The position numbers were made by a program, and so were the translations under genes. Shown piece after piece: positions 63,193-64,000 of a stretch of DNA of 64,000 nucleotides. Each line of letters begins with the position of its first letter. Within the stretch, counting starts at the first letter, position 1. The DNA is from Warburgia ugandensis (lineage: Eukaryota > Streptophyta > Magnoliopsida > Canellales > Canellaceae): positions 24,395,618-24,459,617 of the forward strand of contig CP141128.1 of NCBI GenBank assembly GCA_035236585.1, in the 5' to 3' direction. A model generated the notes under the pieces. The model had not been told where the DNA came from. It ran no database searches and worked only from the letters and a program-made list of their open reading frames with translations.

Positions 63193-64000
63193 ATCCATTT
63201 GAATAGTTAGGACAATCATACTATAGTCATTGATGTGTCAACATAAGTCTTAAGTTAAGTACATCACTAAAAATGAAATCCTATACATGGATGCTAGCAA
63301 AAGAAACTATACTAAAATATATGTTCTCCCCACATCTACATCACACCAATACTGTAAGTACCATTTTCTGGCTCATGTTGTGCAAGAAATGATGCCTTAA
63401 TGTAACATCTCAAGTTTTTTAAAACCTTTTTATTTGTTACAAGTTGAAAAAATAGCAGGAATTTCCATCATTCTAGAAAAACAGAGTTCAAAGTGATAAT
63501 ATATAAGTAATTTTTAAAATTCATCAATTTCATTCGGGGAGTTATGATGAAACCTCCACGTATATGTAAAATAATAATCTTTTACCCTATGATCGGATAG
63601 AGATACATACCATAAGATCTCCCATATAGTCACAATACATTTGAATAGGTAGGACAATCATACTATAGTCATTGATGTGTGAACATAAGTCTTAAGTTAA
63701 GTACATCACTCAAAAATGAAATCCTATACATGGATGCTAGCAAAAGAAACTATACTAAAATATATGTTCTCCCCACATCTACATCAAACCAAAACCGTAA
63801 GTACCATTTTCTGGCTCATGTTATGCAAGAAATGATGCCTTAATGTAACATCTCAAGTTTTTCCAAACCTTTTGCCTTATTTTAAGTTGAAAAAACAGCA
63901 GCAATTTCCTCATTCTAGAAAAACAGAGATCAAAGTGATACTATACAAGTAATTTTAAAATTCATCAATTTCATTCGGGGAGTTATAAAGAAACCACCAC
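63193..64000. repeat. 441-bp satellite array continuing to the window edge (about 1.8 units)
   Basis: The satellite resumes at CCATTTGAATAGTTAGGAC, with CAAT (63191-63194) shared by LTR and satellite at the junction. Units are of the diverged type (CTCAAGTTTTT, CCTCCACGTATATG). The array runs out of the window. Confidence 0.96.

Noticed and set aside
1-64000. A new gene-encoded biological system
   Set aside because: Every stretch is accounted for by satellite or LTR elements, and I see no cluster of genes or structured RNA that would support one.

Overview
This window is repeat-only plant nuclear DNA. I find no host gene, no tRNA or rRNA gene and no intact transposon protein. The longest open frames lie inside LTRs or satellite units and show no recognisable protein. 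The organism is very probably a flowering plant: all three preserved primer sites match plant initiator-Met tRNA (TGGTATCAGAGC), LTRs end in CGGGTCRTCACA next to that site, and 5-bp target duplications flank the insertions. These are traits of plant Ty3/Gypsy elements, most like the Del/Tekay chromoviruses. I cannot name the species.

The substrate is a tandem satellite with a 441-442 bp unit, all copies in one orientation. About 31 kb (roughly 70 units) survives in five blocks: 4785-5573, 14666-33854, 36404-44601, 47980-50439 and 63193-64000. The blocks are pieces of one array split by retroelement insertions. Units between about 14.7 and 30.3 kb are alike and form higher-order repeats, including a trimer duplicated at 19491-22139. 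Units further right are older and more diverged.

Two retroelement families are present. Family A has LTRs of about 2.8 kb and an internal region of 3.4-3.5 kb with no readable pol: A1 (1-4784, plus strand, cut at both ends), A2 (5574-14665, minus strand, complete, TTTTT duplications) and A3 (44602-47979, minus strand, large internal deletion). Family B has LTRs that would be about 4.7 kb when whole: a solo LTR (33855-36403), a two-LTR element (50440-63192, internal region 51939-55862) and a related solo LTR nested in the latter (57881-61470). Both families look non-autonomous and resemble LARDs (large retrotransposon derivatives). Short gag beginnings survive just after the primer sites.

Layout: 0-4.8 kb A1; 4.8-5.6 kb satellite stub; 5.6-14.7 kb A2; 14.7-33.9 kb main array; 33.9-36.4 kb solo B LTR; 36.4-44.6 kb diverged array; 44.6-48.0 kb A3; 48.0-50.4 kb array; 50.4-63.2 kb nested B complex; 63.2-64 kb array. 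The setting fits pericentromeric or other heterochromatin. The most interesting idea is that the satellite unit carries motifs, in order, that resemble the 3' end of a Gypsy LTR plus a decayed primer site, so the array may have grown from an LTR of the same broad lineage that now interrupts it. No new gene system is visible.
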